A stretch of 38,058 bases of DNA. Origin: Planctomycetota bacterium (GTDB taxonomy: Bacteria; Planctomycetota; J058; JAJDCP01). Of the stretch, positions 1-7,720 are shown piece after piece. The position numbers and the translations under genes are program-made. Each line of letters starts with the position of its first letter. The first letter of the stretch is position 1. The stretch lies in NCBI GenBank assembly GCA_029260765.1, contig JAJDCP010000127.1:1-38058 (forward strand), given 5' to 3'. The notes under the pieces were generated by a model, which was given only the letters and a program-made list of their open reading frames with translations, had not been told where the DNA came from and did no database searches.

Positions 1-75
1 GGGGGGTTCCCTGGGGCCCGGGGGTTTTTGTTGGGGTTTTGCGCCCCACCCCGCACAACCCCCCCAAACTCCAGC
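1..75. other. Low-complexity G/C-rich window edge
   Basis: The first 75 bases are dominated by runs of G, then C and T (a GGGGGG start, later a CCCCCCC run). I see no coding signal beyond the 3' end of the adjacent minus-strand lipoprotein gene. Such homopolymer runs are prone to assembly error, so the edge should be read with caution. Confidence 0.4.
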
Positions 76-615
76 CTATTGCGAACCGGGCAGGTTTTCC
101 CAGCTCGGTCGCCCGGGTTCGACAGGTGCCTCAGTGGGCGTGCAGACAACGGCCATCTCTGTTCCGCTGCAATCCACGGTGCCGGTCAGCGACCCATCCG
201 CAGCCCGTTGCAGCTTGAAGGAATACTCGAGTGGCTGGAGGGTTCCACATTCGACGCTGAATGCGAATCCGTCGCCGCTGGGAGTGGCCTCGAAGCCGAG
301 CAGGTGCGCCTCTTCGTCGGGGTTGGGCATGCGCCCTTGCGGACCGATGCCGCGATCGATGACCACCCGGCCTCGCAGCTTGGGAGTGACGGTCTCGATC
401 TCGAGGCTGTGGGAATGCCAGGCCTCACCGGGCTCAAAACGCATTTCGTAGAAACCGAGCAGATCTTCAGAAGCCATCGGCTCCTCCTGAGGGTCGGGGG
501 TCATGCCGCCCGAGCGGTTGCCTCCATCCAAAGGCTCCCGCCCACGATTGGGGGGACAGCCAGTGATCAGCGCACTGCATGCGAGCAGGCAGACGAGAAT
601 GGCGAGACGGGGCAC
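76..615 (-). CDS. Hypothetical lipoprotein
   Basis: Predicted 179-residue exported lipoprotein of unknown function. I chose the GTG at 615 because the peptide then opens with a short hydrophobic signal (VPRLAILVCLLACSALITGC) ending in a lipobox LITGC, and because an AGGAG ribosome site lies about 6 bases upstream. The longer open frame to 810 would add 65 residues with no signal-peptide character. After the lipidated Cys comes a Gly/Asp/Pro-rich linker and then a mostly beta-strand-like domain of about 130 residues containing two more cysteines (CGT, CSG) that could pair. It is divergent from the kinase operon, separated by about 180 bases that probably hold two promoters. I do not recognise a family. 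Lipidation is inferred from the motif only. Confidence 0.7.
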   Translation of the reverse strand: MPRLAILVCLLACSALITGCPPNRGREPLDGGNRSGGMTPDPQEEPMASEDLLGFYEMRFEPGEAWHSHSLEIETVTPKLRGRVVIDRGIGPQGRMPNPDEEAHLLGFEATPSGDGFAFSVECGTLQPLEYSFKLQRAADGSLTGTVDCSGTEMAVVCTPTEAPVEPGRPSWENLPGSQ

Positions 616-794
616 GGCGAACTCCTGGGATAGGGAACGATGTCTGTTGATACCCGTTGCAGTGTGCAGATGCCAGCAGACTGCGGCAAAAACGTGACAG
701 AATGGAGAGGTTTGCCCCCCTGGCAAGCAGCGCGTATGATCCCGGGTAGGTGGCAGGCGGTGGTCCCTACCGGTAGCACGAGGAATTCGCGCAC

Positions 795-1412
795 ATGGAG
801 CTGATCCCATGTTTCTGTTTCGCCACCATGTTCATCGGCATCTTCACCCTGGTCTTCCTGTACAGCAAGCACGTCAAGAAACAGCTGGCAGCGACTTTGA
901 TGAGCATCGCTCCCAAGGTGCAGGGCGAGGTGCAGCCGGGAGGTTTCTTCGGAAACCCGCGCTTGCTGTTCAGCTACCTCGGTGCGCCAGGCAGATTGGA
1001 GTTCTACTCGACCGGCGGCAAGCACAAGACCTACTACACGCAGCTGTTCATCGACTTGACGGGTCTGCCGATGTTTGCTTTCCGGGTGTCTCCTGAAGGC
1101 TTCCTCGGCAAGATCGGCAAGTTTTTCGGTGGCCAGGACATCCAGATCGGGAACCAGCCCTTTGACGACGCCTTCGTCATCAAGGGCGAGCCCGAGCAGG
1201 CGGTCTGCCGGTTGCTGCAGCCCCATGTCTGCCAGGCGATCTTCGCGCTCAGGCAGTTCCGCAGCCAACACATCGAGATCGCCACGGTCGGAAACCAGCT
1301 GCGCTTCCGCAAGCTGCAGTGGATCCGCGACGCCGAGGGCTTGGGCTACTTCCTCGACCAGGCTGAGGTCGTCTTCCGCCAGTACCTTATGGACATTGCC
1401 CAGGGCGGGTGA
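795..1412 (+). CDS. Membrane-anchored hypothetical protein
   Basis: A 205-residue protein with one N-terminal hydrophobic segment (about residues 5-25, ending in SKHVKKQ) followed by a soluble alpha/beta domain, probably cytoplasmic given the positive charges after the segment. The phrase FDDAFVIKGEPEQAVCRLL resembles a motif I associate with small bacterial membrane proteins of the DUF3137 type, but the match is weak and I do not assign it. The start at 795 has an AGGA about 10 bases upstream. An in-frame ATG lies further in at 828 and would remove part of the membrane segment. It is the first gene of the plus-strand kinase operon; the WD40 gene follows within 60 bases, so a role in the same signalling complex is likely but unproven. 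Confidence 0.65.
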   Translation: MELIPCFCFATMFIGIFTLVFLYSKHVKKQLAATLMSIAPKVQGEVQPGGFFGNPRLLFSYLGAPGRLEFYSTGGKHKTYYTQLFIDLTGLPMFAFRVSPEGFLGKIGKFFGGQDIQIGNQPFDDAFVIKGEPEQAVCRLLQPHVCQAIFALRQFRSQHIEIATVGNQLRFRKLQWIRDAEGLGYFLDQAEVVFRQYLMDIAQGG

Positions 1413-1469
1413 TGCTTGTCCCCCGGGCGCGATGCGCGGCCGGACTGTCTGCGACTGGAGCACAGCATC

Positions 1470-4151
1470 GTGGCTGAATCATCGGGACCTGAGCTGTTGG
1501 AGAAAGCGGAGCGCGCGATAGAGCAAGCGCGTTACGGCACGGCCTTGATCGCTTTGCAACAAGCGCGGTCCCAATCCGACGCGGGACTGACGCCCGAGCA
1601 GCTGCGTCTCTGGCAGCGCCTGGCGGGATTCTGCGAGCGCACGGGCCTGCACACCTGGCAGGAAAAGCGCAGTCTTCCCCAGCGAAGCCCCGAGCCGCGC
1701 GCCCTGATCGTGCGGGCCGGGCTGTTGCTCGAACTGGGAAACGACAAACAGGATCTGCACCTGCACGGCCTCGACGCCGGACAGTGCATTCTGGAATTGC
1801 GCGGCCACACGTACCCCATCGAGTGCGCGGCGGCGAGCGACGACGGCCGCTGGGCGGTCTCGGGGAGCCACGATAAGAGCGCACGGATCTGGGACCTCGA
1901 ACAAGGGCGCTGCCAGGCCGTGTTCGGCGCCGAGCGGGTTCCCCAATTCGTCGCCATATCCCCTGATGGGCGTATGGCGCTATGTGGCCCGCCACTGGTG
2001 CTCTTCGACTTGCGGTTCGGTCGCGAGCTGCTTCGGCTGCGGAGTGGGCGTGCCGATGCGGTACAGGCCTGCTTCAGCCCCAACGGAAAGCGAGTGGTCG
2101 CAGTGTGTGCCGACGGCCAGGCCCGCTTGTGGGGTCTGCCCACCGGCAAGCTGCTCGGCAACACCGAGCTCGACGGTCGCTTGTACAGCGCGGGCTTCAA
2201 TGCCGGTGGGAGCACACTGCTGCTCGCCGGCGAAGCAGGGCTGTGGGCCTGGCAAGCGGGTTCGCCTCCACGCGGCCCGCTGCGAGGCCCGAGCGGCCAG
2301 CGCATCGAGCAGCTCGCGGCGCTGCCCGACCCGCGCTTCATGCTCAGCGGCGGAGGAGACGGCCTGTGCCTTTGGGACGTGCAGGTGGGCCGCTGCCTGC
2401 GCAGCCAGCCGGGGCTGCAGCTGCGGCCGACGCACGGCCTGGGGGGCCAGGGGATCGCCGCAATGGACGGTAGGAATTGGCAGCTGCTCTCGCCGGTGTG
2501 GCAGTTGGAGCCCCGTGAGCCGGCTGTCGAAGACCCGCGAGCGCTGCCGTTGCTCGACTCCTTCCTACAGCTTTTGCGGCCGATCGGGGGCGAGCTCCCT
2601 GCAGACCGCCCGCCGAACCCGGCAGAGTGCAAGGCCTTCCTTACCCGCAAAGGCCGGGCACGTCCCAAGGCCACGCATTTGGAGCAGCTGTTCGAGAATC
2701 TGCAAGACGCGGGCCTGGGGTATCTGGAGCGCGCTGCCGTGCTCGAATATCTCGACGCGCACGCCCTGGGAGGCAAGGCACCGGCCAAAGACGAGCGCTT
2801 CAAGACCGCTCTGCAAAATGCCTCGATCGCGTTCAAAGCCGGCCACTACAAGAACGCGCTGCGGGCACTCAAAGAAGCCCGATCCCAACCTGGCTGCGAT
2901 CGTGAGGCACGCGCATTGGCACTGTGGGAGGGGCTGGTGCAGCGCTTTCCCCACAACCTGCTGCGCGGTTTCTTTCCGCTCAGCACGCTGCCTGTGCTCG
3001 GGCGGGTGCAGTCGATGGCGTGCACCCCCGACGGAGAGCGCATGATCTGCGGCGGCAGCGCCCTCGAGATCTGCGTCTGGGACCTGGCCTCCGCCAGCTG
3101 CCGGGCGAAGTTGTTGGGCCACACCGCGGCGATCACCAGCCTGGTGTGTCTGCCGGACTCACGGCGGGCGTTTTCGGGCGATGAGCAGGGCGGGCTGCGC
3201 CTGTGGAACCTGCAAGCCCACACCTGCCTGCGCAATTTCAAAGGCCACCGGGGCGCGATCACCTCGGTGGCAGTCAATGCGACCGGCCGCTTTGGGCTCA
3301 GCACCAGTATTGATGAGAGCGCCCGGCTCTGGGATCTGGAGACAGGTTGGTGTCTGCGCGAGCTCGAGGGCCACAAGGGACCTGTCCTGGCCGGCTGTTT
3401 CGACCCTCGCGGCCGCTGGGTGCTGACAGCCGGCCACGACGGCAAGATCCGCGTCTGGGAGCTAGCCAGCGGTGCGGTGCGCAGGGACTTTCCGGAGCAC
3501 ACCAAGCCGGTCGGCTGCCTGGCCATCAGCCCCGAGGGCAGCCACGTGCTCAGCGGGAGTGAGGACGCCAGTCTGCGCCTCTGGGAACTGGAGACGGGCC
3601 GCAGTCTCGGAGGACTGCGAGGGCACGAGGGCCCGGTCGAAGCTGCTTTCATCAGCAGCGACGGGCGGCACGCGCTGACGTCGGATGGGGTAGGTTGCCT
3701 GGTGTGGAATCTGAGCAATGCCCAATGCGAGCGCAAGTTGCCGTTCGCGACGGCTGGCGTCTGTCCGCGCGAGGGCCAGGCCTTCGAGATCGCCGAAGGC
3801 GAGTTGCGTCGTTGGTACCTCGACTGGGAACCGGTGGTGCGCAGTAGCGCCGAATGGGATACAGACGCCGATGTCTTCCTCGAGTTGTTCGAGCTGCAGC
3901 ACACACCGTTCATGCATCGGCCAACTCCCGAACGCCCCCCAACTCCCAAGGAGATCGACGCGAGCTTGACGCGCCGTGGACCATCTGCATGGGAGGAGGA
4001 AGACCTCACCCAGTTGCTGGCGGAACTGGAGCGAGCCGGTATGGGCTGGATCAGCGCCGAAGCCGTCGCCACCCGCATGCGGCAACGCTCGCCACGCAAG
4101 TCGGTGGTCGATCGCTTGTTTGGCTTCTGGCGCGGCAAGAAGGGACGTTGA
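1470..4151 (+). CDS. Internally duplicated WD40-repeat protein
   Basis: An 893-residue scaffold-like protein. Two copies of one architecture are visible. Each has a short TPR-like helical segment (about 1490-1660 and 2800-2980; both contain an ALxALxxARSQ core), a WD40 propeller (about 1760-2520 and 2990-3840) and a C-terminal helical module (about 2560-2790 and 3880-4110; both have an LTRxG motif followed by an L..L..AG[LM]G[YW] helix). The second propeller has clear repeats such as GHRGAITSVAV and SGSEDASLRLWELETG; the first is degenerate. I prefer the GTG at 1470 with GGAG about 10 bases upstream; a TTG at 1416 in the same frame would add 18 residues. WD40 propellers mediate protein interactions. 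The position immediately before a kinase gene, with one base between stop and start, suggests it organises that kinase. Confidence 0.85.
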   Translation: MAESSGPELLEKAERAIEQARYGTALIALQQARSQSDAGLTPEQLRLWQRLAGFCERTGLHTWQEKRSLPQRSPEPRALIVRAGLLLELGNDKQDLHLHGLDAGQCILELRGHTYPIECAAASDDGRWAVSGSHDKSARIWDLEQGRCQAVFGAERVPQFVAISPDGRMALCGPPLVLFDLRFGRELLRLRSGRADAVQACFSPNGKRVVAVCADGQARLWGLPTGKLLGNTELDGRLYSAGFNAGGSTLLLAGEAGLWAWQAGSPPRGPLRGPSGQRIEQLAALPDPRFMLSGGGDGLCLWDVQVGRCLRSQPGLQLRPTHGLGGQGIAAMDGRNWQLLSPVWQLEPREPAVEDPRALPLLDSFLQLLRPIGGELPADRPPNPAECKAFLTRKGRARPKATHLEQLFENLQDAGLGYLERAAVLEYLDAHALGGKAPAKDERFKTALQNASIAFKAGHYKNALRALKEARSQPGCDREARALALWEGLVQRFPHNLLRGFFPLSTLPVLGRVQSMACTPDGERMICGGSALEICVWDLASASCRAKLLGHTAAITSLVCLPDSRRAFSGDEQGGLRLWNLQAHTCLRNFKGHRGAITSVAVNATGRFGLSTSIDESARLWDLETGWCLRELEGHKGPVLAGCFDPRGRWVLTAGHDGKIRVWELASGAVRRDFPEHTKPVGCLAISPEGSHVLSGSEDASLRLWELETGRSLGGLRGHEGPVEAAFISSDGRHALTSDGVGCLVWNLSNAQCERKLPFATAGVCPREGQAFEIAEGELRRWYLDWEPVVRSSAEWDTDADVFLELFELQHTPFMHRPTPERPPTPKEIDASLTRRGPSAWEEEDLTQLLAELERAGMGWISAEAVATRMRQRSPRKSVVDRLFGFWRGKKGR

Positions 4152-4152
4152 A

Positions 4153-7100
4153 GTGTATGGAGACGCCTCTTCACATGCCTCCACAGGCCTGGCAGGCTTC
4201 CTGCTTCAGACGCCGCTGGGCTCGTGTAGCTTCGGAAGCCATGTGCGGGCGCGCCGCGTTGACGAAGACTTCGAGCTCGAGCTCTGTGTGCTGTCCCCGG
4301 CAGTCGTCGACCGGACGCTCCGCAAACGTCTGAAGCTGTTGCAGCTGTTGCGCGCCCCGGCCTGGCGGCTGCCGCATGAGCTGCACCTCGATGACCGTCC
4401 ACCCCACGTGGTCTGGAAGCTCGAGGTCAGCCAGCCGGTGGCAGTCGGGATGGCCCTGCAGCCCGCGCTGTTGCTGGCCGGCCAAATGGCCGAGGCGCTG
4501 ACCGACCTCCATAGGCTCGGCCTGGTCATGGGTCGATGCACGGCCGAGAGCGTCCGCCAGCGCGGCGACGGCCATCTGTGCCTCGACCCCAGCGGACTCG
4601 CTCCGGGCTTCCACGCCGACGCCGAGGCGACCATCCAGGCCGGCCCGGCCGGGACGCAGGCCGCGGACATCGAGTCGATGGGCGGCTGGCTGCGGCGCTT
4701 GTTCAAAGACTGGCCCGAGCCCCTGACGCCGTGGCACGCCCGCATGTGCGGCGAGGATCTCGATGCCCGCCCCAGCGCTCGCGAGGTCTGGGAAGCTCTG
4801 CGGGCCCTGCCGATGGTCGAGTTGGACATGACCGGGCAGGGCAGGACCGAGGCCCAGCTCGAGTGTACCGAGCTCGACGAGCCGCGCGACGTGTTGTCTC
4901 ACGCGCCCGGTAGCCCGGAGCCCGGAGCACAGCTGGGCAGGTTCCGTCTGCACCAGCGGCTGGGCCGGGGCGGGATGGGCGAAGTCTTCCGGGCAGAGGA
5001 TCTCGCCGACGGGACGGAGGTCGCGATCAAGACCCTGATCGCCGGTCGACAGACACACGCCGGCTTCCTTCGGCGCTTCCGGAAAGAGGCGCGGCTGCTC
5101 GCCGAGGTGCGCAACCCCTACGTGGCCAATCTGCTCGAGGTCGGGGAAGACCATGGGATCCACTTCATGGTGGTCGAGCTGATCGACGGGACCTCCCTCG
5201 AAGAGCATATGCAGACGCAGGAGCGGCTGCCCGAAGACCGCGCCCTGCAGCTGATCGCCGACGTCGCCCGGGCGTTGGTCGACCCGCATCGGCGCGGCAT
5301 CGTCCACCGCGACATCAAGCCGCAGAACATCATGCTGGCGCGCGGAGGGGCCGTGAAGCTGATCGACTTCGGCATCGCGCGCCAACTCGACCAGAGCGCT
5401 TCGCTGGCGATGACCCGGACCGGAGACGTGATCGGATCGCCCCTCTACATGGCCCCCGAACAATGCGAAGGTGCCGAACAAGCGACTCCCGCCAGCGACG
5501 TCTATGCGCTGACCGCCACGCTGTTCCGGCTCTTGTGTGGCAGGCCTGTCTTCGAGGGCAAGAGCCCTCTGCAGGTCATCATGGCCCAGGTCAGTCAACC
5601 GCCCCCCTCACCCCGCGAGCTGGGAGTCGAGGTCAGCGAAGCCTGCACAAGGCTACTGGAGCGCGGCCTCGCCAAGAAGGCCGGCGAACGCTTCGGCGAT
5701 GCGAGTGAGCTGCTCGAGGCCGTGGAAAAGGCCCTGCGGCAGGAACCCTCGGAGATCCATCTGCATCCACGGCTGCCCGAGCACGACCCGGGGCAGCTGC
5801 TGCGCTTCGAGTTTGTCTGGGAGCTTCGTTCCCGGCCTGCGCAACTCTGGCCGTACGTCTCCAACACCGACCGCATGAACCGGGCCGTCGGCCTGCCTGC
5901 GGTCGATTACGTGCTCGAAGCGGGCGGCGGCCAGCGCTATCAGGCCCAGGCGCGGCTCGCTGGCATCAAAGTCGCCTGGAAAGAACACCCCTATGAGTGG
6001 ATCGAGGGCCGCCGCTACAGCGTGCTGCGCGAGTTCGACGGCGGTCCGTTGGCCTGGTACATGATGGTCGAAGAGCTGCAACCGCAGCCGGGCGGAGGAA
6101 CCCGCCTGAGCATGCAGCTGCAGTTGCTGCCCCGCAGCTGGTGGGGCCGTATACTCGCGCGCATCCAGGTGGGACGGCGCCTGAAGCGACGCTACGAGCA
6201 GATCTTTCAGTCGATCGACGGGCTGCTCCAGGCAGGCGAGGACGCCAGCCAGGCTTTCGTCCGCGACAGGCTCAACGGGACCCAAAGACGCAGGCTGGCT
6301 GAGCGCCTGCAGCGCCTACGCCGGCGCGGCGTTGCTCCGGAACTGCTCGAAGCCCTGAGTGGCTACTTGAGCCGGGCTCCTGCCCAGGACGTCGCCCGCA
6401 TCCGAGTGCTCGAGCTGGCGCGGCGCCTGAAGTTGGAGCCCGATCCCCTCGTCGATGCCTGCCTCTTGGGATGCGCCGAGGGTTTGTTGGAGATGTACTG
6501 GGACATCCTCTGTCCGAGCTGCCAGCTTCCCAGCCAGATGCGTTCTTCCTTGCGGGAGCTGGCTCCTCAGGGGCGCTGTGAGGTCTGTGACCTCGATTTT
6601 GAGCTGGACTTTGCCGCGTCGGTGGAGTGGATCGTGCGTGTGCATCCAGAACTACGGAAGAGTGAGCTCCGTACCTTTTGCATCGCGGGACCCGGCCACG
6701 CGCCGCATGTTGTGGCCCAGGTGCGGCTGCAAGCGGGTGAGCGATTCCTGCTCGAGTTGCAGCTCGAAAGGGGTGCGTATCAGCTGCGCAGCCATCAACT
6801 GCCCGAAGCCTTCCGCTTCAGCGTCGGCGAGCCCTCAGAAGCCAGCCGTCTAGACCTCGAGCTGGGAGTCCTGGACGATCAGGTCTTGCCGCACCGCCTC
6901 AGCGAAGAGCGCCAGGTGCTGGCTCTGCGCAATCCTCGCCAGACCCCCCTGCTGCTGCGCGTCGAGCGTCGCGCCGCACGCGAAGATGCGCTGACAGCTG
7001 CCCATGTCTGCGCCTTGCAGCGTTTCGGCGAGCTGTTTCCCGGAGAGCAACTCGCCGCCGACCAGCAGTTGCGCGTCGCCACGGTGACGCTGCTGGCCCT

Positions 7101-7644
7101 CGAGTTGGGTGGAGTCTTCGCCCTGTACGCCGCCGAAGGAGATGCCGGGGGATTCGTACAGCTGCAACAAGCGTTGCTGGGGCTGCGCGACGAGGTGGCC
7201 GAAGCGGGTGGCGCGATGGTCAAGGCCGTCGGGAGCTTCGCCCTGGCCAGTTTCCCCGACCTGCATGCAGCGCTGCAGGCCGCCAGCCGCCTGATGGGCG
7301 TCGCAGCTCTCAAGCCGCTGGGTCTGAAGTTGGGCCTGCACCAGGGCCCGGCGGTGGTCGCCAGCCCCGATGGAAGGTTGGACTACTTTGGACGGGGCCC
7401 CGCGTTGGCGCGCTTGCTACCGGACCTCGGAGCGCCCGGCCAGCTGGTTTGCAGCCCGGAGCTTGCCGGCGCTGCTCCGTTGCGCGCCTGGTGTGCCCGC
7501 GAGGGGCGACGCCTCGACTACGCGCGTTGCCCGGAAGGATGTGCGGTGCCCTGGGTGTTGCGCATCAGCGAGCCCCTGTCGAGCCCTTCCGACACCTCTC
7601 GCACTGGACCCGCATCACCGGAGGGCGGCCGATATCCGGGCTAG
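4153..7644 (+). CDS. Pseudokinase-Ser/Thr kinase-SRPBCC-zinc ribbon-cyclase-like fusion protein
   Basis: A 1163-residue multidomain protein. Residues 1-230 look like a degenerate kinase fold: where HRD is expected the sequence reads MGR (126-128) and the DFG position reads DPS (145-147). Residues 264-530 are a canonical Hanks-type kinase: glycine loop GRGGMGEV, VAIK lysine at 293, HRDIKPQN with Asp 387, DFG Asp at 405. Residues about 550-695 resemble a SRPBCC (polyketide cyclase-like) domain. A zinc ribbon follows with CxxC at 787/790 and 809/812. The last 200 residues resemble the class III nucleotide cyclase fold with a DUF5939-like region before it. The two metal Asp positions appear as Glu (984) and Ser (1028), so catalysis is doubtful. 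The GTG start at 4153 has an AAGGGA site 8 bases upstream; the longer frame overlaps the WD40 gene and lacks coding character. Confidence 0.85.
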   Translation: MYGDASSHASTGLAGFLLQTPLGSCSFGSHVRARRVDEDFELELCVLSPAVVDRTLRKRLKLLQLLRAPAWRLPHELHLDDRPPHVVWKLEVSQPVAVGMALQPALLLAGQMAEALTDLHRLGLVMGRCTAESVRQRGDGHLCLDPSGLAPGFHADAEATIQAGPAGTQAADIESMGGWLRRLFKDWPEPLTPWHARMCGEDLDARPSAREVWEALRALPMVELDMTGQGRTEAQLECTELDEPRDVLSHAPGSPEPGAQLGRFRLHQRLGRGGMGEVFRAEDLADGTEVAIKTLIAGRQTHAGFLRRFRKEARLLAEVRNPYVANLLEVGEDHGIHFMVVELIDGTSLEEHMQTQERLPEDRALQLIADVARALVDPHRRGIVHRDIKPQNIMLARGGAVKLIDFGIARQLDQSASLAMTRTGDVIGSPLYMAPEQCEGAEQATPASDVYALTATLFRLLCGRPVFEGKSPLQVIMAQVSQPPPSPRELGVEVSEACTRLLERGLAKKAGERFGDASELLEAVEKALRQEPSEIHLHPRLPEHDPGQLLRFEFVWELRSRPAQLWPYVSNTDRMNRAVGLPAVDYVLEAGGGQRYQAQARLAGIKVAWKEHPYEWIEGRRYSVLREFDGGPLAWYMMVEELQPQPGGGTRLSMQLQLLPRSWWGRILARIQVGRRLKRRYEQIFQSIDGLLQAGEDASQAFVRDRLNGTQRRRLAERLQRLRRRGVAPELLEALSGYLSRAPAQDVARIRVLELARRLKLEPDPLVDACLLGCAEGLLEMYWDILCPSCQLPSQMRSSLRELAPQGRCEVCDLDFELDFAASVEWIVRVHPELRKSELRTFCIAGPGHAPHVVAQVRLQAGERFLLELQLERGAYQLRSHQLPEAFRFSVGEPSEASRLDLELGVLDDQVLPHRLSEERQVLALRNPRQTPLLLRVERRAAREDALTAAHVCALQRFGELFPGEQLAADQQLRVATVTLLALELGGVFALYAAEGDAGGFVQLQQALLGLRDEVAEAGGAMVKAVGSFALASFPDLHAALQAASRLMGVAALKPLGLKLGLHQGPAVVASPDGRLDYFGRGPALARLLPDLGAPGQLVCSPELAGAAPLRAWCAREGRRLDYARCPEGCAVPWVLRISEPLSSPSDTSRTGPASPEGGRYPG

Positions 7645-7680
7645 GGTTTGCGCCCGAGCGCCGGCTGAGCGACACTGGGG

Positions 7681-7703
7681 CGGGCGTCCATGGCGGACGC
7701 CCG
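7681..7703 (+). promoter_or_regulatory. Perfect hairpin between the two kinase genes
   Basis: CGGGCGTCC and GGACGCCCG form a 9-bp perfect stem with the loop ATGGC. It lies 36 bases after the stop of the first kinase gene and 17 bases before the start of the second, just upstream of its AAGGA ribosome site. No T tract follows, so it is unlikely to be a classic terminator. It may protect or partly separate the transcript, or tune translation of the second kinase. Confidence 0.45.
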
Positions 7704-7720
7704 ATACTCGAAGGATCGCC

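Noticed and set aside
1532..2836. Long minus-strand frame opposite the WD40 gene
   Set aside because: Ser/Arg/Cys-rich shadow translation with no family character.
3976..4152. Extended N terminus for the kinase fusion starting at 3976
   Set aside because: It overlaps the end of the WD40 gene by 176 bases, reads as low-quality Arg/Ser sequence, and a well-placed ribosome site supports the GTG at 4153.
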